Origin: an uncultured Caldisericota bacterium | GTDB lineage: Bacteria; Caldisericota; Caldisericia; Cryosericales; Cryosericaceae | NCBI GenBank assembly: GCA_903871855.1 | Contig: CAIQIK010000004.1 | Location: 1 to 54,580 of the forward strand | Reading direction: 5' to 3' | DNA length: 54,580 nt | Shown: piece by piece, positions 38,717 through 46,590 of the stretch | Layout: each line of letters opens with the position of its first letter | How positions within the stretch are numbered: the first letter of the stretch is position 1 | The notes under the pieces: model-generated | What the model was told of the DNA's origin: nothing | What the model saw: only the letters and a program-made list of their open reading frames with translations | The model's database searches: none | Translations under genes and position numbers: made by a program

Positions 38717-39114
38717 GAGTGGGTCTCCTCGGATGGAGTGTTCATGAGATCGGCGCTGTCTGGGCACAGGACGTCCTGAAGAAGGACATAGAGGTCGAAG
38801 ACGTTGTGACGGTATAGCAGACGCAGGTGCTCACGCTCGACCAGATCGAGCGCGGGGTGGAGCAGGGCCCACTCATCGAACGGGTCGTCGTCTGTCAGCA
38901 CCATGAGGAGCGACTCGTAGCGGACAGCAAAGGCCGCATCAGTCAGGATACGTTGAGCGACGAAACCGAGCTCCCTGCTCAGGTCCTCCGGGGTTGCCTC
39001 GAGAAGCCGCTGGATGTTGGCAGGGTCAGATGCAGCAGTCCATACGTCACCGGCAGTCGTGAGACGTCCAAAGTCGCTATGCTGAGGAAAGACGAACAGG
39101 ATCGTCTGGTCCAT
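38713..39114 (-). CDS. Unknown protein, first of three coupled genes
   Basis: 133 residues, acidic, helical (PEDLSRELGFVAQRILTDAA, LHPALDLVEREHLRLLYRHN). ATG 39114 follows TTGGAGGCAGC. The last codons overlap the next gene by 4 nt. It shares a loose repeat pattern with 37872-38249. It heads a tight three-gene unit; upstream 39115-39458 is non-coding as far as I can see, so its promoter should lie there. Function unknown. Confidence 0.7.
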   Translation of the reverse strand: MDQTILFVFPQHSDFGRLTTAGDVWTAASDPANIQRLLEATPEDLSRELGFVAQRILTDAAFAVRYESLLMVLTDDDPFDEWALLHPALDLVEREHLRLLYRHNVFDLYVLLQDVLCPDSADLMNTPSEETHS

Positions 39115-39458
39115 GCTGCCTCCAATCGGGGGCGGTGCACGAAACGCTCTCTGCAAGCCACAACGGAATCTACCAACGTGTGAATGATGACTTCTGACCT
39201 CAGTGCTGTTGCGTTGATGCCAAGCACCTCACAAGCCGGAACCTGAACATATCCCTGACTGCCTGGACAATGGTGCATTCTGTCTCCACCGTACTTGCCA
39301 CAGGAACCCAACGCTTATCTATCGTCAGAATAGGTCGATGGGTATTCTTGTCAAGACCAGTCTGTGAGAGCTCCTGGAGCGACATGAATACTGACGGAAG
39401 CGGCTTTCCGGTTTGCCTCCGTGACTTCGGGCCCAGGCCTGTTCACCCCCGACCCTGT
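39115..39458. other. Intergenic, no confident gene
   Basis: A 61-codon minus-strand frame (39385-39200, MSLQELSQTGLDKNTHRPIL...) is open but has no ribosome-binding site or recognisable homology. The region probably holds the terminator of the peptidase gene and the promoter of the three-gene cluster. Neither is clear by eye. Confidence 0.3.
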
Positions 39459-40583
39459 TCAGGAGGTCAGGCCCTGGTCGTGGAGGATCCCGCTGAAGGC
39501 ACGCAGCGCATCTCTAGTTGCGTGCTCTTCCCACGAGGGCTCGGATGGGCAGTAGGCCTCACGCCAGAATCTCTGGACCTCATCTGCAACGGTTTTACTG
39601 ACGGCGCCGTTTTGGCGCACGCGATTGCTTGCCACGGCGCACCACAGACTGTCGATCTGGGCCGGGAGAGAATCGCCCAGGCATCCGAACTCAAAGCAGG
39701 TTGCATACATGGCAACCCTCGGGGCACTGACCTCGCGTGTCCGGTACATGTAGTCGATCATGTCGCCCTCGATGTGGTAGAACTCCTGCGATGTGGCAGC
39801 GACAACATGCGGGTAGTCGATGCGCTTCGCCCATTGCGCGGAGGGCTCTGGATCCAACCCTGAGTTGACGACGCTCATGCGGCCCCGGGGTCCATATCCC
39901 GTGTGCAGGTCTACGTGCACCAGGTGGGATGCAGCTTTCAGACAGTCGTCGTACAAGTGTCGCATGACCTGAGTCTCCGGCTGCCACTGAGTTCCGCCAT
40001 AGTAGAGGCCCGCCGGCTCTTCATACTGTCCGGCCAGAAGTGCCTGCCGGAGCATCCCGGACTTGCCGGTCACGGCGAGTTTCATCACCTGACCCCAGAC
40101 GAGCAGGCGGTTCCACAGGACGGAGGGCATCGGTCCCTGCGGTTGGAAGATAGACTGGAGACGCCGATAACCGTCGTTGACCCGGGGGGTGGAGTCCCAG
40201 GACACGACGAAGTTGCGGTTCAGATCGACGTTTGCCGCGTTCGTGCGCTGCTCGTGCTTCATGCCCCACGGGTTGATGACATGGACGAGGCACAGCGATG
40301 TCGTCGCAGGGTCAAGCTTCGGGAGAACCGCCCTGATCGCCAACTCCATGATCGCCGAGCCGACGAATCCTTCGATACCGTGTTCCCCGGTTGTCACCAG
40401 CAGCAGGTGCTGTGCCTGCTGCGTTGCCGGGGCGTGCAGAATATCGATGCTCAGGTCACCCCCGTCTCCCTGGACCATATGTGTTGCGATCCGGCTGGAG
40501 GGCCAGCGGACCGCAACAAGGCCGAGACTGGAACGGAACCGCTCGCGGGATGCCTCGAAGCTGTGCGGAATAAGGGATGTCAT
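39459..40583 (-). CDS. M14-like zinc carboxypeptidase (DUF2817)
   Basis: 374 residues. The zinc-site pair of the M14 fold appears as TTGEHGIEGFVG (H-x-x-E), then NPWGMKHEQRTNAANVDLNR with the substrate-binding Arg and NVDLNRN block, and the third ligand in LVHVDLHTGYG. The C-terminal region has VAMYATCFEFGCLGD, with a Glu as possible general base. This is the DUF2817 branch of metallocarboxypeptidases. There is no signal peptide, so it acts in the cytoplasm. It starts 4 nt after the transporter stop, in one operon with a nitrilase-type amidohydrolase. Probably trims an imported acylated amino acid or peptide; the substrate is inferred from context. Confidence 0.88.
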   Translation of the reverse strand: MTSLIPHSFEASRERFRSSLGLVAVRWPSSRIATHMVQGDGGDLSIDILHAPATQQAQHLLLVTTGEHGIEGFVGSAIMELAIRAVLPKLDPATTSLCLVHVINPWGMKHEQRTNAANVDLNRNFVVSWDSTPRVNDGYRRLQSIFQPQGPMPSVLWNRLLVWGQVMKLAVTGKSGMLRQALLAGQYEEPAGLYYGGTQWQPETQVMRHLYDDCLKAASHLVHVDLHTGYGPRGRMSVVNSGLDPEPSAQWAKRIDYPHVVAATSQEFYHIEGDMIDYMYRTREVSAPRVAMYATCFEFGCLGDSLPAQIDSLWCAVASNRVRQNGAVSKTVADEVQRFWREAYCPSEPSWEEHATRDALRAFSGILHDQGLTS

Positions 40584-40587
40584 GAAG

Positions 40588-42033
40588 CTAGAAGGGGCCG
40601 AAGTGCAGTGAAACGGCGAGCAACAGGAAACCAGCCGTTACGACCAGTGTCATGAGCTGAAGGAGGATCGTCCAACGGAACCAGCGGGGGTACGATACGC
40701 TGGTCAGTCCCAGTCCAATCAGCAGGACGGCGTTCGTCGGGTACATGAGATTGCTGAAGCCGTCGCCAAAGCAGAACGCAGTGACTGCGATCTGCCGTGT
40801 GAGGCCGACGAGGTCCGCAAGCGGTGCCAGGAGAGGCATCATGAGGAACGCCTTGGCCGATGCAGAACCGATGAAGAAGTTCATCGCGAGGGTCACCGCG
40901 TAGATGAGCAGGCTGGCGACGGAGGGTGAGGTCTTCGAGATGCCTGTGGCTGCGCCGTGGAGGATCGTGTCCATGATCCCTGCTCCGGCAACGATGTGCT
41001 TGATGCTCATGGCCATCAGGATGAGCAGAATGCCGGGAGCTATCCCGGCCAGACCAGAGGCAAAGGTCCTGAACGTATCGCGTGCCCCCAGGCCAGCCAT
41101 GAACCCGGCGCCCAGGCCGGCTGCCACGAAGGCGAGACCGATGATGGGCAGGGAATATGTCTGGAAGATGGGGACTAACGGGCCAAGCAAGACGATGGCC
41201 AGCATGACGCCGAGACAGGAGACGGACCAGGTGACGGCGCGGCGAGGCGCCACGAAGGTGAGGTCGTCGGATGATTGCCGGTACCGTGCGCGAGCCGCCT
41301 GCTCCTCCGGCCAGGACAGGTTCGACGAGGAGTCATGCTCGACGTGGCGTGCATGCAGGATGACGAATGTTGCCACGAGGACGTACATGACCGCGAAAAC
41401 GATGAAGCGAAACCATGCTCCAGAGAACAGGGGCAGTCCTGCAATGCGTTGAGCGACCCCGATGCTGAAGGGGTTGGCGATCGCTGCACTGAACCCGAAC
41501 CCGGTTGCGAGCAGACTCATGCCGAGTCCTGTGAGCGAATCCCAGCCCATGGACCACGCCAGGGCGACGATAATGGGGATCAGAGGTACCGTCTCCTCGA
41601 AGACGCCCAACAGTGCGCCCATGGCCATGAAGAAGAGGCAGACGACCGCAATCAGCACATACCTCCGGGAACGGAATCTCGTCACGATGCGTGCGATGAT
41701 CGTACGAATAACGCCGGCATGGTCAAGAACGGCGAAACTGCCGCCGACCAGCAGGATAAACAGGATGATGGTGATGACCATAACGGCATCGCTGCTGCCG
41801 AGGACCTCCACCGGAGCTGTGAACCACCTCCATACAGGGAGTGGTCGCGCCTGCGTCAGGCTGAAGGAAGTCGGGTCGAGTATTTCACGCCCGTCCTGCA
41901 CGGTACGCTGGTATTCCCCGGCCGGGACAAGGCGTGTCAGGATCCCCGCGCCGATCATGAGGACGAGAAGAATGAGTGCCGCTGAGATAAATGCGCGCCT
42001 GCCAATGCGGACGCCTGACTGTTGTCCTTCCAT
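40588..42033 (-). CDS. YfcC-family (DcuC/arginine-ornithine antiporter-like) transporter
   Basis: 481 residues, about 11-13 membrane helices. The first segment AALILLVLMIGAGILTRLVP AG has the family LxPxGxY mark (VPAGEYQRTV). LLVGGSFAVLDHAGVI, GVFEETVPLIPIIVALAWSM, MNFFIGSASAKAFLMMPLLA and FGDGFSNLMYPTNAVLL are typical of the YfcC/C4-dicarboxylate-and-peptide uptake group. ATG 42033 follows GGGGAGGAACC. It lies between the nitrilase and the carboxypeptidase, which suggests that it imports their substrate (a peptide or an amide). Energy coupling probably by cation gradient. Confidence 0.9.
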   Translation of the reverse strand: MEGQQSGVRIGRRAFISAALILLVLMIGAGILTRLVPAGEYQRTVQDGREILDPTSFSLTQARPLPVWRWFTAPVEVLGSSDAVMVITIILFILLVGGSFAVLDHAGVIRTIIARIVTRFRSRRYVLIAVVCLFFMAMGALLGVFEETVPLIPIIVALAWSMGWDSLTGLGMSLLATGFGFSAAIANPFSIGVAQRIAGLPLFSGAWFRFIVFAVMYVLVATFVILHARHVEHDSSSNLSWPEEQAARARYRQSSDDLTFVAPRRAVTWSVSCLGVMLAIVLLGPLVPIFQTYSLPIIGLAFVAAGLGAGFMAGLGARDTFRTFASGLAGIAPGILLILMAMSIKHIVAGAGIMDTILHGAATGISKTSPSVASLLIYAVTLAMNFFIGSASAKAFLMMPLLAPLADLVGLTRQIAVTAFCFGDGFSNLMYPTNAVLLIGLGLTSVSYPRWFRWTILLQLMTLVVTAGFLLLAVSLHFGPF

Positions 42034-42128
42034 GGTTCCTCCCCGTTTCATAATAGGATTGGTCCTCAACGTACCCTGGGCCTGTCGTGATCCAGAGCTG
42101 CTTTTAGTGAGACCCTGACGTCGCTCTG

Positions 42129-42878
42129 CTAGATGGCTGCGACGATCATTCCGGGCATTCCCAGTTGGAGTGAGTGGGTGATGCGGCCGTTAGCGTGAAC
42201 GACCATGGCTCCCCCAAACGAACCTCCGTCGAAACTCCTCTCTCCTAGCGAGTTTGCCATAAGTGTCGTGACAGCCATTTTCTGGACGCGCTCGATGTAG
42301 ATGCGGCGTTCCTCGGTCTCCCACCGTTTCTGGTCGTATAAGCCGCTATCGAAGCAGCGCGCGAAGGGCATGAGGAGAAAACCCGGATGCTGCTCCTGCA
42401 CCTGTTCCGCCACCGTGTCGTTGAACAGGTCGCCGCAGATGGCAAACGAAAAGCGACCGATCGGCGTATCGACGGCAGGGCATTCCGTTCCCTCACGATA
42501 GAGCTTTGAGTCACCCATCTGGGTGTGCCAACTTGGATCGATACGACGATACTTGAGGAGCATGTCACCGCTGGGGCCCACCAGGATGGCGCTGTCATAC
42601 AGCGCCGCTCCGTCCCGCTCAAGGATGCCGAATGCTATGTGGATGCGGCTGGACTTGGCCAAGTCGGCGAAATGCGTCACTGCAGGGCCGGGAACCGGCT
42701 CTCCCAGCATCAGGTCATGCCGGGGGTCGTTGTTGAGGATTAGCCCTGTGGTCGCAGCTTCCGAGAACAGCACGAGGTGCGCTCCCGCCTTTGCCGATTG
42801 CGTTACTGCAAGGTCCATTCGCTCAATATTCTTTGCCGTGTCCGCCCCAACACGATGTACCACCAGTGATACGTTCAT
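42129..42878 (-). CDS. Carbon-nitrogen hydrolase (nitrilase superfamily)
   Basis: 249 residues, a compact single-domain member. The catalytic triad is visible: Glu40 in LVLFSEAATTG, Lys109 in MLLKYRRID, Cys148 in FAICGDLFND. It hydrolyses a non-peptide C-N bond of an amide, ureido compound or N-acyl amine; the exact substrate is not readable. ATG 42878 follows AAAAGGAGGAGCAAAG. It is first in an operon with the YfcC transporter and M14-like peptidase, driven by the promoter at 42970-42997. Confidence 0.92.
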   Translation of the reverse strand: MNVSLVVHRVGADTAKNIERMDLAVTQSAKAGAHLVLFSEAATTGLILNNDPRHDLMLGEPVPGPAVTHFADLAKSSRIHIAFGILERDGAALYDSAILVGPSGDMLLKYRRIDPSWHTQMGDSKLYREGTECPAVDTPIGRFSFAICGDLFNDTVAEQVQEQHPGFLLMPFARCFDSGLYDQKRWETEERRIYIERVQKMAVTTLMANSLGERSFDGGSFGGAMVVHANGRITHSLQLGMPGMIVAAI

Positions 42879-42969
42879 CTTTGCTCCTCCTTTTCAAGTC
42901 TAACTCCTGCCAGTCGCTGCACAGTTCCAGGCCCTCCAAGCAAGCAGGACTGTCGAGCACTCTAACCTT

Positions 42970-42997
42970 ATCATAATTGAGCGTCCCCTTTTTGCAA
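42970..42997 (-). promoter_or_regulatory. Putative promoter of the nitrilase operon
   Basis: On the minus strand TTGCAA (42997-42992), 16 nt, TATGAT (42975-42970), some 90 nt before the nitrilase start. Confidence 0.55.
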
Positions 42998-43030
42998 CAT
43001 CCCGTGCCAAACGCCCGAACGCCTGATTTC

Positions 43031-43753
43031 TTATGGGTTCCCGGGAGACGAAGGATACTGTGGACTCGGGTTGACCTCTGCATCATTGCCAAATCCCTGG
43101 CGCTCCCAGAACCCCTTGAAGTTAGGGTCGGTGGACAGCTCGATGCGCACGACCCACTTGCACCACTTGTACCCGAGTTTGTCCTCGGCGGCCAACTGGA
43201 ACGGATACCCGTTGCGGGCGACCAAGTCTGCGTTGTTGACGCGGTACGCCAGCAGCATGTTGCGCTCGAGTACCGTCGTGAGAGGCAGGGACGTGGTGTA
43301 GTCGTCCGCGCCGTGGAAGATGACGGTGACCGCTGACGGGAGTGGCGCGGCCTGTGCCAGCAGGTCCTTCATGAGGACGCCCTCAAATAGCCCCGTCGCA
43401 CTCCAACCTTCCACACAATGCAGCGTGATGAGCTTCTGGTAGTGAGTATGTGACAGCACTTCGGCATACGTGAGACGCTGCGGGTTTTGCACGGCGCCGT
43501 CGATGACGAGCCGGTACGATGCGATGTCTACCGTCTGTGGGCCCTTGACTGAGTTGTCCTCCAGGGTCTTGAAATTTGTCAGGTCTTTGCCTTCATACTT
43601 GCTGATCTCGACCGTTCCGAGGTCCTGCGCCGGCACCAGCGGACCCTTGACGTCTCCCCCCTGTGGGGCCGGGGTCTGGGCCGTGCAGCCGCAGGTCAGG
43701 CTGATGAGAAGTGCCAGCAGAAAAGCGCAAGTGGTTCGCAACGCTCCACGCAT
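43031..43753 (-). CDS. Sulfite-oxidase-fold molybdopterin enzyme, exported
   Basis: 240 residues. An N-terminal signal (ALRTTCAFLLALLISLTCGC), possibly lipoprotein-type although the lipobox is imperfect, then the oxidoreductase molybdopterin-binding domain: YRLVIDGAVQNPQRLTYAEV, the Mo-ligand Cys113 in LITLHCVEGWSATGLFEG, YTTSLPLTTVL, ARNGYPFQLAAEDKLGYKWC and WVVRIELS. The start at 43753 has GGAAAGGAGCTACT. The domain is about the size of MsrP/YedY catalytic subunits, which repair methionine sulfoxide or reduce small molecules in the periplasm. No membrane heme partner is next to it, so the electron donor is unknown. Confidence 0.88.
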   Translation of the reverse strand: MRGALRTTCAFLLALLISLTCGCTAQTPAPQGGDVKGPLVPAQDLGTVEISKYEGKDLTNFKTLEDNSVKGPQTVDIASYRLVIDGAVQNPQRLTYAEVLSHTHYQKLITLHCVEGWSATGLFEGVLMKDLLAQAAPLPSAVTVIFHGADDYTTSLPLTTVLERNMLLAYRVNNADLVARNGYPFQLAAEDKLGYKWCKWVVRIELSTDPNFKGFWERQGFGNDAEVNPSPQYPSSPGNP

Positions 43754-43900
43754 AGTAGCTCCTTTCCGCGTCAGGTAAGTGGTGGCCCAGCTTTGACGCA
43801 GTTCTGCCAGTAGTGTAGCGCAGCCCGCAGCAATCACAACGCCGGAGACATGCTGCGTCCGGGGCGGTGGTCCAGTTTTCTGATTTCCTGCAGTACGGTC

Positions 43901-43943
43901 AATTGTGAACCCCATTGTACCAGGTACAATGGGGTTCACAATT
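43901..43943. repeat. Perfect 43-bp palindrome at the end of nfo
   Basis: The 21-nt arm 43901-43921 (starting AATTGTGAACCCC) is the exact reverse complement of 43923-43943, with a single central base. It begins at the last base of the nfo stop codon. On the minus strand it is followed by GACCGTAC, so there is no T-tract. It probably folds into a strong hairpin protecting or terminating the nfo transcript, but could also be a protein-binding or recombination site. Confidence 0.85.
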
Positions 43944-44788
43944 CATGGAGAGGGGATGAGAGAGCGAAGGACGGCGAGGTTACGGGCGTAGGCGCCATCG
44001 CCTCCGGGTGTCTCCAGAATGCCAGGTATCCTGTGGAATCGCGTGTCGGCCAGCAGGAGACGAAACGGCTCCAGCCCGATCTCCCCCTGTCCAATTTCGG
44101 CGTGCCGATCGATCTTCGAACCCAGTGCACCCTTGGAATCGTTGAGATGAAAAGCCCGGATATTGTCCAGACCGAGGACGCGGTCCAGCTGGTCAATGGT
44201 CGCGGTGTACCCTTCTAGGGAGCGGATGTTATAGCCTGCGCCGTAGATGTGACACGTGTCGATGCAGAAACCAACGCGGGCAGGGAAATGGCACAGACTA
44301 CGTATGGCGGCGAGTTCCTCGAAGGTGCCGCCCAGGATGGAACCAGCGCCTGTGGTAGCTTCGAGAAGCACCATAGTACGGTGTGCAGGGGTATGCCGGA
44401 AGATGTAGTCCAGACTTCTGGCCGCTACGTGGACCCCCTTGTCGGCTCCTTGTCCACGGTGAGCTCCGGGATGGACGACGAGATATGGAATGCCCAGGTG
44501 CTCGGTCCTGCTGATGTCGTTGATCATGCAGTCCCTGGACTTGACCAGAAGGTCGGGGTCGCGAGCAGCAAGGTTGACGAGGTAGGCGGCGTGCACCGTT
44601 CCCGGGACCAGGTGATTCAGCTTCATGCCGCGCTTGAACCCGGCGATTTCGTCCCGCGACAGGGGCGGTGCCTGCCAGTGAAACTGACTTTTGGTGAAGA
44701 TCTGAAGCGTCTCGCATGTGCAATCAACAGCGTTCTGGGGGGCGTTTATCACTCCCCCCGCGATGGACACGTGTGCCCCGAGGATCAT
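43943..44788 (-). CDS. nfo: Endonuclease IV, AP endonuclease
   Basis: Cleaves the DNA backbone 5' to abasic sites in base excision repair, using three Zn ions. The 281 residues match the family length. Marks: LGAHVSIAGGVINAPQNA at the start, YLVVHPGAHRGQG, MVLLEATTGAGSILGGTFEE with the metal-binding Glu, VGFCIDTCHIYGAGYNI, AFHLNDSKGALGSKIDRHAE and ILETPGGDG. ATG 44788 follows GGAGGATCAGGCCG and overlaps the radical SAM stop by 4 nt. It is the last gene of a three-gene repair operon and is closed by the palindrome 43901-43943. Confidence 0.95.
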   Translation of the reverse strand: MILGAHVSIAGGVINAPQNAVDCTCETLQIFTKSQFHWQAPPLSRDEIAGFKRGMKLNHLVPGTVHAAYLVNLAARDPDLLVKSRDCMINDISRTEHLGIPYLVVHPGAHRGQGADKGVHVAARSLDYIFRHTPAHRTMVLLEATTGAGSILGGTFEELAAIRSLCHFPARVGFCIDTCHIYGAGYNIRSLEGYTATIDQLDRVLGLDNIRAFHLNDSKGALGSKIDRHAEIGQGEIGLEPFRLLLADTRFHRIPGILETPGGDGAYARNLAVLRSLIPSP

Positions 44789-45738
44789 CGGCCTGATCCT
44801 CCATTCGTTTCGCGGACGAGGAAAAACGTCTGACCTGCATACGACTCGACCCTGAAGCGCGGATCGGCACGCAGTGCGTCGAGGACCGGCAGCGGGTCGA
44901 TCCCAGAGTTGACGAGCAGCAGGGTTGCCTGGTCCTCGCGCATGGGGTGTCTCTTGCAGACCCCTGCAAGCGTCTCCAGCGGATCCGAACCGGCGGCAAT
45001 GGTGAAGGCGCCAAAGCCGAAGCCCGACGGTTGTGCTCCTCCCAGTGCCTTCTCGGCAAGTACCAGTGCTTCCGGCGTTACGGGATGAGCGAACTCCTCG
45101 GCCGGCGGCCGGATGGGCGTATCGACAAAGATGCGGTCGGGCCCGACCTCCTGCAGGACCCATCGTGTCTGCTCCAGTGTCTCTGCCGAGTCGTTGATGC
45201 CCTCGAGCAGCATCATCTCTACCCAGAGCTGGCCTCTCCTCGGCATGTGGGCGAAGTCCAGCAGTCCCTGTTTCATAGCCTCGAACGTGATGCTCGGGCA
45301 TGGTCGGTCGATGCGGTGGAAGAGTTCCTCCGTAGGGGCGTTGAACGAGGTGAGGACAATATCCGCTTCAGCCAGCGCTTCGCGCACGGCAGGCTCGGAT
45401 AACAGCGCGCCGTTGGTGATGACAGCGATGGAAATGCTGCTGAGCTCTCGCGCTCCGTGGATCAGATCCCACAGGCGAAGATAAAGGGTCGGCTCGCCGT
45501 TGCCTACGATCGAGATGTGATCAGGCGGCGGCGACACGTGTCTGAGCGCATCGTCGAGTTCGGCGAGGATGCCCTCCAGCTTAAAGTATTCTTCGCGCTC
45601 GTTGGTAAGGTGGTCTGTGCGACCCAGCATGCAGTAGATGCAGCTGAAGTTGCACGTTTTGTCGGGGATAGGGCTGATGCCGAGGCTCCGGCCCAGACGC
45701 CTGGATGGGATGGGACCGTAGATGTAGCGATAGTTCAC
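44785..45738 (-). CDS. Radical SAM protein (COG0731-like)
   Basis: 317 residues. The [4Fe-4S] motif CNFSCIYC (C-x3-C-x2-C) lies near residue 28 after YIYGPIPSRRLGRSLGISP. SIVGNGEPTLY gives the GGE-like SAM-binding motif (GNGEPT). It continues with ITNGALLSE and LWVEMMLLEGIND as in the wyosine-synthase-related COG0731 group. GTG 45738 is chosen because AAAGGAGGTCCACCCC precedes it; an in-frame upstream region is junk. It overlaps both neighbours by 4 nt, between a DNA glycosylase and endonuclease IV. The substrate is unknown; a nucleic-acid role is suggested only by the neighbours. Confidence 0.9.
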   Translation of the reverse strand: MNYRYIYGPIPSRRLGRSLGISPIPDKTCNFSCIYCMLGRTDHLTNEREEYFKLEGILAELDDALRHVSPPPDHISIVGNGEPTLYLRLWDLIHGARELSSISIAVITNGALLSEPAVREALAEADIVLTSFNAPTEELFHRIDRPCPSITFEAMKQGLLDFAHMPRRGQLWVEMMLLEGINDSAETLEQTRWVLQEVGPDRIFVDTPIRPPAEEFAHPVTPEALVLAEKALGGAQPSGFGFGAFTIAAGSDPLETLAGVCKRHPMREDQATLLLVNSGIDPLPVLDALRADPRFRVESYAGQTFFLVRETNGGSGR

Positions 45739-46463
45739 GGGGTGGACCTCCTTTCGGACATGGTTGACAGGCTCGCTGCTTGTCGTGTCGGGGGCGATAC
45801 GTCGGCCGAGGGACAGCACTGTTTCAATGGACAGGCGAGACACACGGGTCGCGCCCGACAGTGTTCCTTGGCCAGACAGACCAGCAAGGCGTGGAACTCA
45901 TTGAACAGGCATACGTCTTCGGGCAGTCGTGTCGTGAAGTACCGTTGCGCAGCATCGTAGGTGACATTTTCGGGCAGCAGACCCAGTCTTGTGCCAATAC
46001 GCCTCGTGTATGCGTCCACGACGAAGATAGGACGACCGGCGGCATACAGCAGGATACTGTCCGCGGTCTCCTTGCCGATGCCATGCACGGACAGGAGGTC
46101 CGCCCTTAACCCCTGCAGGTCGGCATCCGTCAGCTCTGAAGGGTCCCCGTGGGGCGTATGCAGCATGAGCCACGCAGACAACGCCCGAAGTGTGCGGGCC
46201 TTCATGTTGTGGTAACCGGCAGGTCGGATGAGGGTCGCCAGGTCCGTCTCGGGCAGCGCGGTCAGGGCCTTGACCGACAGCGCACCGCTGGAGCGAAGGG
46301 CATCGATCGCTTTCTCGACGTTTGACCAGCTCGTGTTCTGGGTCAGCACCGCGCCAACGGCAACCTCGAAGGGTGTGTCGCCTGGCCACCAGTGCTGTGG
46401 TCCCCATGCGACCTCCAACCGCGCGTACACGTCAAAGAGAATCGGATCTGCGTGTGTTCTCAT
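45735..46463 (-). CDS. Endonuclease III-like (MagIII-type) DNA glycosylase
   Basis: 242 residues, HhH-GPD fold with a C-terminal [4Fe-4S] loop (C-x5-C-x2-C-x5-C in HCRARPVCLACPLKQCC). The helix-hairpin-helix is LLSVHGIGKETADSILLY, followed by the catalytic Asp150 in FVVDAYTRR. The position of the EndoIII catalytic Lys (GVGRKTA) holds Glu132 here (GIGKETA), as in MagIII-type 3-methyladenine glycosylases, so it should be a monofunctional glycosylase without lyase activity. That fits an operon with endonuclease IV, which would cut the resulting abasic site. ATG 46463 lacks a clear ribosome-binding site. First gene of the operon. Confidence 0.87.
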   Translation of the reverse strand: MRTHADPILFDVYARLEVAWGPQHWWPGDTPFEVAVGAVLTQNTSWSNVEKAIDALRSSGALSVKALTALPETDLATLIRPAGYHNMKARTLRALSAWLMLHTPHGDPSELTDADLQGLRADLLSVHGIGKETADSILLYAAGRPIFVVDAYTRRIGTRLGLLPENVTYDAAQRYFTTRLPEDVCLFNEFHALLVCLAKEHCRARPVCLACPLKQCCPSADVSPPTRQAASLSTMSERRSTP

Positions 46464-46553
46464 GGGTTTACTAAGACAGGGTACCGCATGGAAGCTTCTG
46501 CACAAGAGGGCTAATGTGTTGTGCCCGCCCGGGGTTCGAAAAGAGCCCAGCGG

Positions 46554-46582
46554 TTGACAGAGAGCTGATTGGACAATATTCT
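46554..46582 (+). promoter_or_regulatory. Promoter placing the start of the ABC mRNA at its first codon
   Basis: TTGACA (46554-46559), 17 nt, TATTCT (46577-46582). The expected transcription start, about 46589, is at the ATG at 46591, and no ribosome-binding site precedes this ATG. A leaderless transcript is therefore likely. Confidence 0.6.
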
Positions 46583-46590
46583 GTACCGTT

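Noticed and set aside
39200-39385. 61-codon minus-strand frame in the intergenic region
   Set aside because: No ribosome-binding site, no homology recognised; kept only as a note in the intergenic entry.
46500-46560. GGGGTTCGAA block resembling a tRNA T-arm
   Set aside because: No acceptor stem, D-arm or anticodon arm can be built around it.
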